DNA from: an uncultured Pseudomonadota bacterium
Lineage (GTDB): Bacteria; Pseudomonadota; Alphaproteobacteria; RF32; CAG-239
DNA: 21,594 nt
Direction: 5' to 3'
Assembly: GCA_902796625.1 (NCBI GenBank)
Contig: CADBPX010000093.1
Span: 1 to 21,594 of the forward strand
In this document: positions 21,422-21,594 of the stretch, piece after piece
Numbering within the stretch: position 1 is the stretch's first letter
Layout: each line of letters starts with the position of its first letter
Position numbers and translations under genes: made by a program
The notes under the pieces: generated by a model
What the model was told of the DNA's origin: nothing
The model's input: only the letters and a program-made list of their open reading frames with translations
The model's database searches: none

Positions 21422-21594
21422 TTAATAGTAATATTTTTCATCGCTTTCATCCTTCTTACAATACATATTTTTGGCTTTGTCAGCAGAAGAATTTATTCCT
21501 TGCTTGATAAACTTCTTACCAAGCTTTATAAGAGGTCGTGCTGATGCTCTCCATAATGGTAAATGCTCTGCTTTTAACCCAATTACATTAGCGA
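21422..21594 (-). CDS. Possible C-terminal fragment of a gene entering from the right edge
   Basis: An open minus-strand frame extends from the window edge to a TAA at 21422-21424, about 56 residues. It contains LPLWRASARPLIKLGKKF and ends KKDESDEKYYY. It is basic in the middle and acidic-aromatic at the end, plausible for a protein tail, but not recognised. The opposite strand holds a 47-codon hydrophobic frame (from 21396) without a ribosome site, which is more likely its shadow. No terminator is visible for either. Confidence 0.4.
   Translation of the reverse strand, partial: ANVIGLKAEHLPLWRASARPLIKLGKKFIKQGINSSADKAKNMYCKKDESDEKYYY

Noticed and set aside
21396..21539. A 47-codon plus-strand hydrophobic frame (MLYPFYDILLIVIFFIAF...)
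   Set aside because: No ribosome site, and it lies opposite a basic minus-strand frame that is open to the window edge; hydrophobic antisense shadows of Lys-rich frames are common.

Overview
The window looks like a chromosomal segment of an AT-rich, Gram-negative alphaproteobacterium, possibly a host- or gut-associated Rhodospirillales-like lineage. Three things point that way: the style of the ParC, XerC and L33 proteins, outer-membrane and LPS genes (kdsA, pagP, beta-barrel protein), and gene neighbourhoods familiar from that class (recO-parC, SPOR protein-nagZ-tat-like, ppiD divergent from tpiA-secG-pyrG). The lineage is inferred from family resemblance and gene order; no search was run. 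No tRNA, rRNA, CRISPR array, insertion sequence or prophage was seen.

Layout. (1) 1-5718, minus strand: a compact operon recJ - DUF502 membrane protein - pagP - kdsA - recO - parC (parC runs off the left edge), with a near-consensus promoter before recJ. It mixes DNA repair, LPS synthesis and remodelling, and chromosome decatenation. (2) 5763-6337: a DUF192 lipoprotein gene on the plus strand, ending at a strong bidirectional terminator. (3) 6335-8684, minus: SPOR-domain protein - nagZ - small TatA/B-like membrane protein. (4) 8808-10981, plus: xthA overlapping a PDZ-less S41 peptidase, then rpmG, which has a consensus promoter and its own terminator and is too short (55 aa) for most ORF callers. 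(5) 10980-12441, minus: SH3-domain exported protein - xerC. (6) 12525-13628, plus: an M20 peptidase. (7) 13715-14639, minus: an outer-membrane beta-barrel gene preceded by a promoter and an intricately folded RNA of about 205 nt that ends in an intrinsic terminator just before the barrel gene. (8) 14988-17850, minus: ppiD - fmt, with a 4-bp overlap. (9) 17975-21367, plus: tpiA - secG - pyrG - unknown protein. (10) The right edge, with a possible gene fragment on the minus strand.

The most interesting item is the structured RNA at 14398-14604 (minus). It has a GNRA-capped 5' hairpin, a long-range helix enclosing three further hairpins, and a terminator. It also has several mutually exclusive pairings, including two near-identical 11-nt strands that compete for one partner. 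It reads as an unrecognised structured ncRNA or a cis-acting attenuator/riboswitch-like leader of the outer-membrane protein gene. Protein-level oddities worth attention are a ParC whose quinolone-pocket acidic residue is Gly, a PagP with Ala at the 'hydrocarbon ruler' position, an S41 peptidase without its PDZ domain, and an orphan TatA/B-like protein where scpAB-tatABC would be expected.
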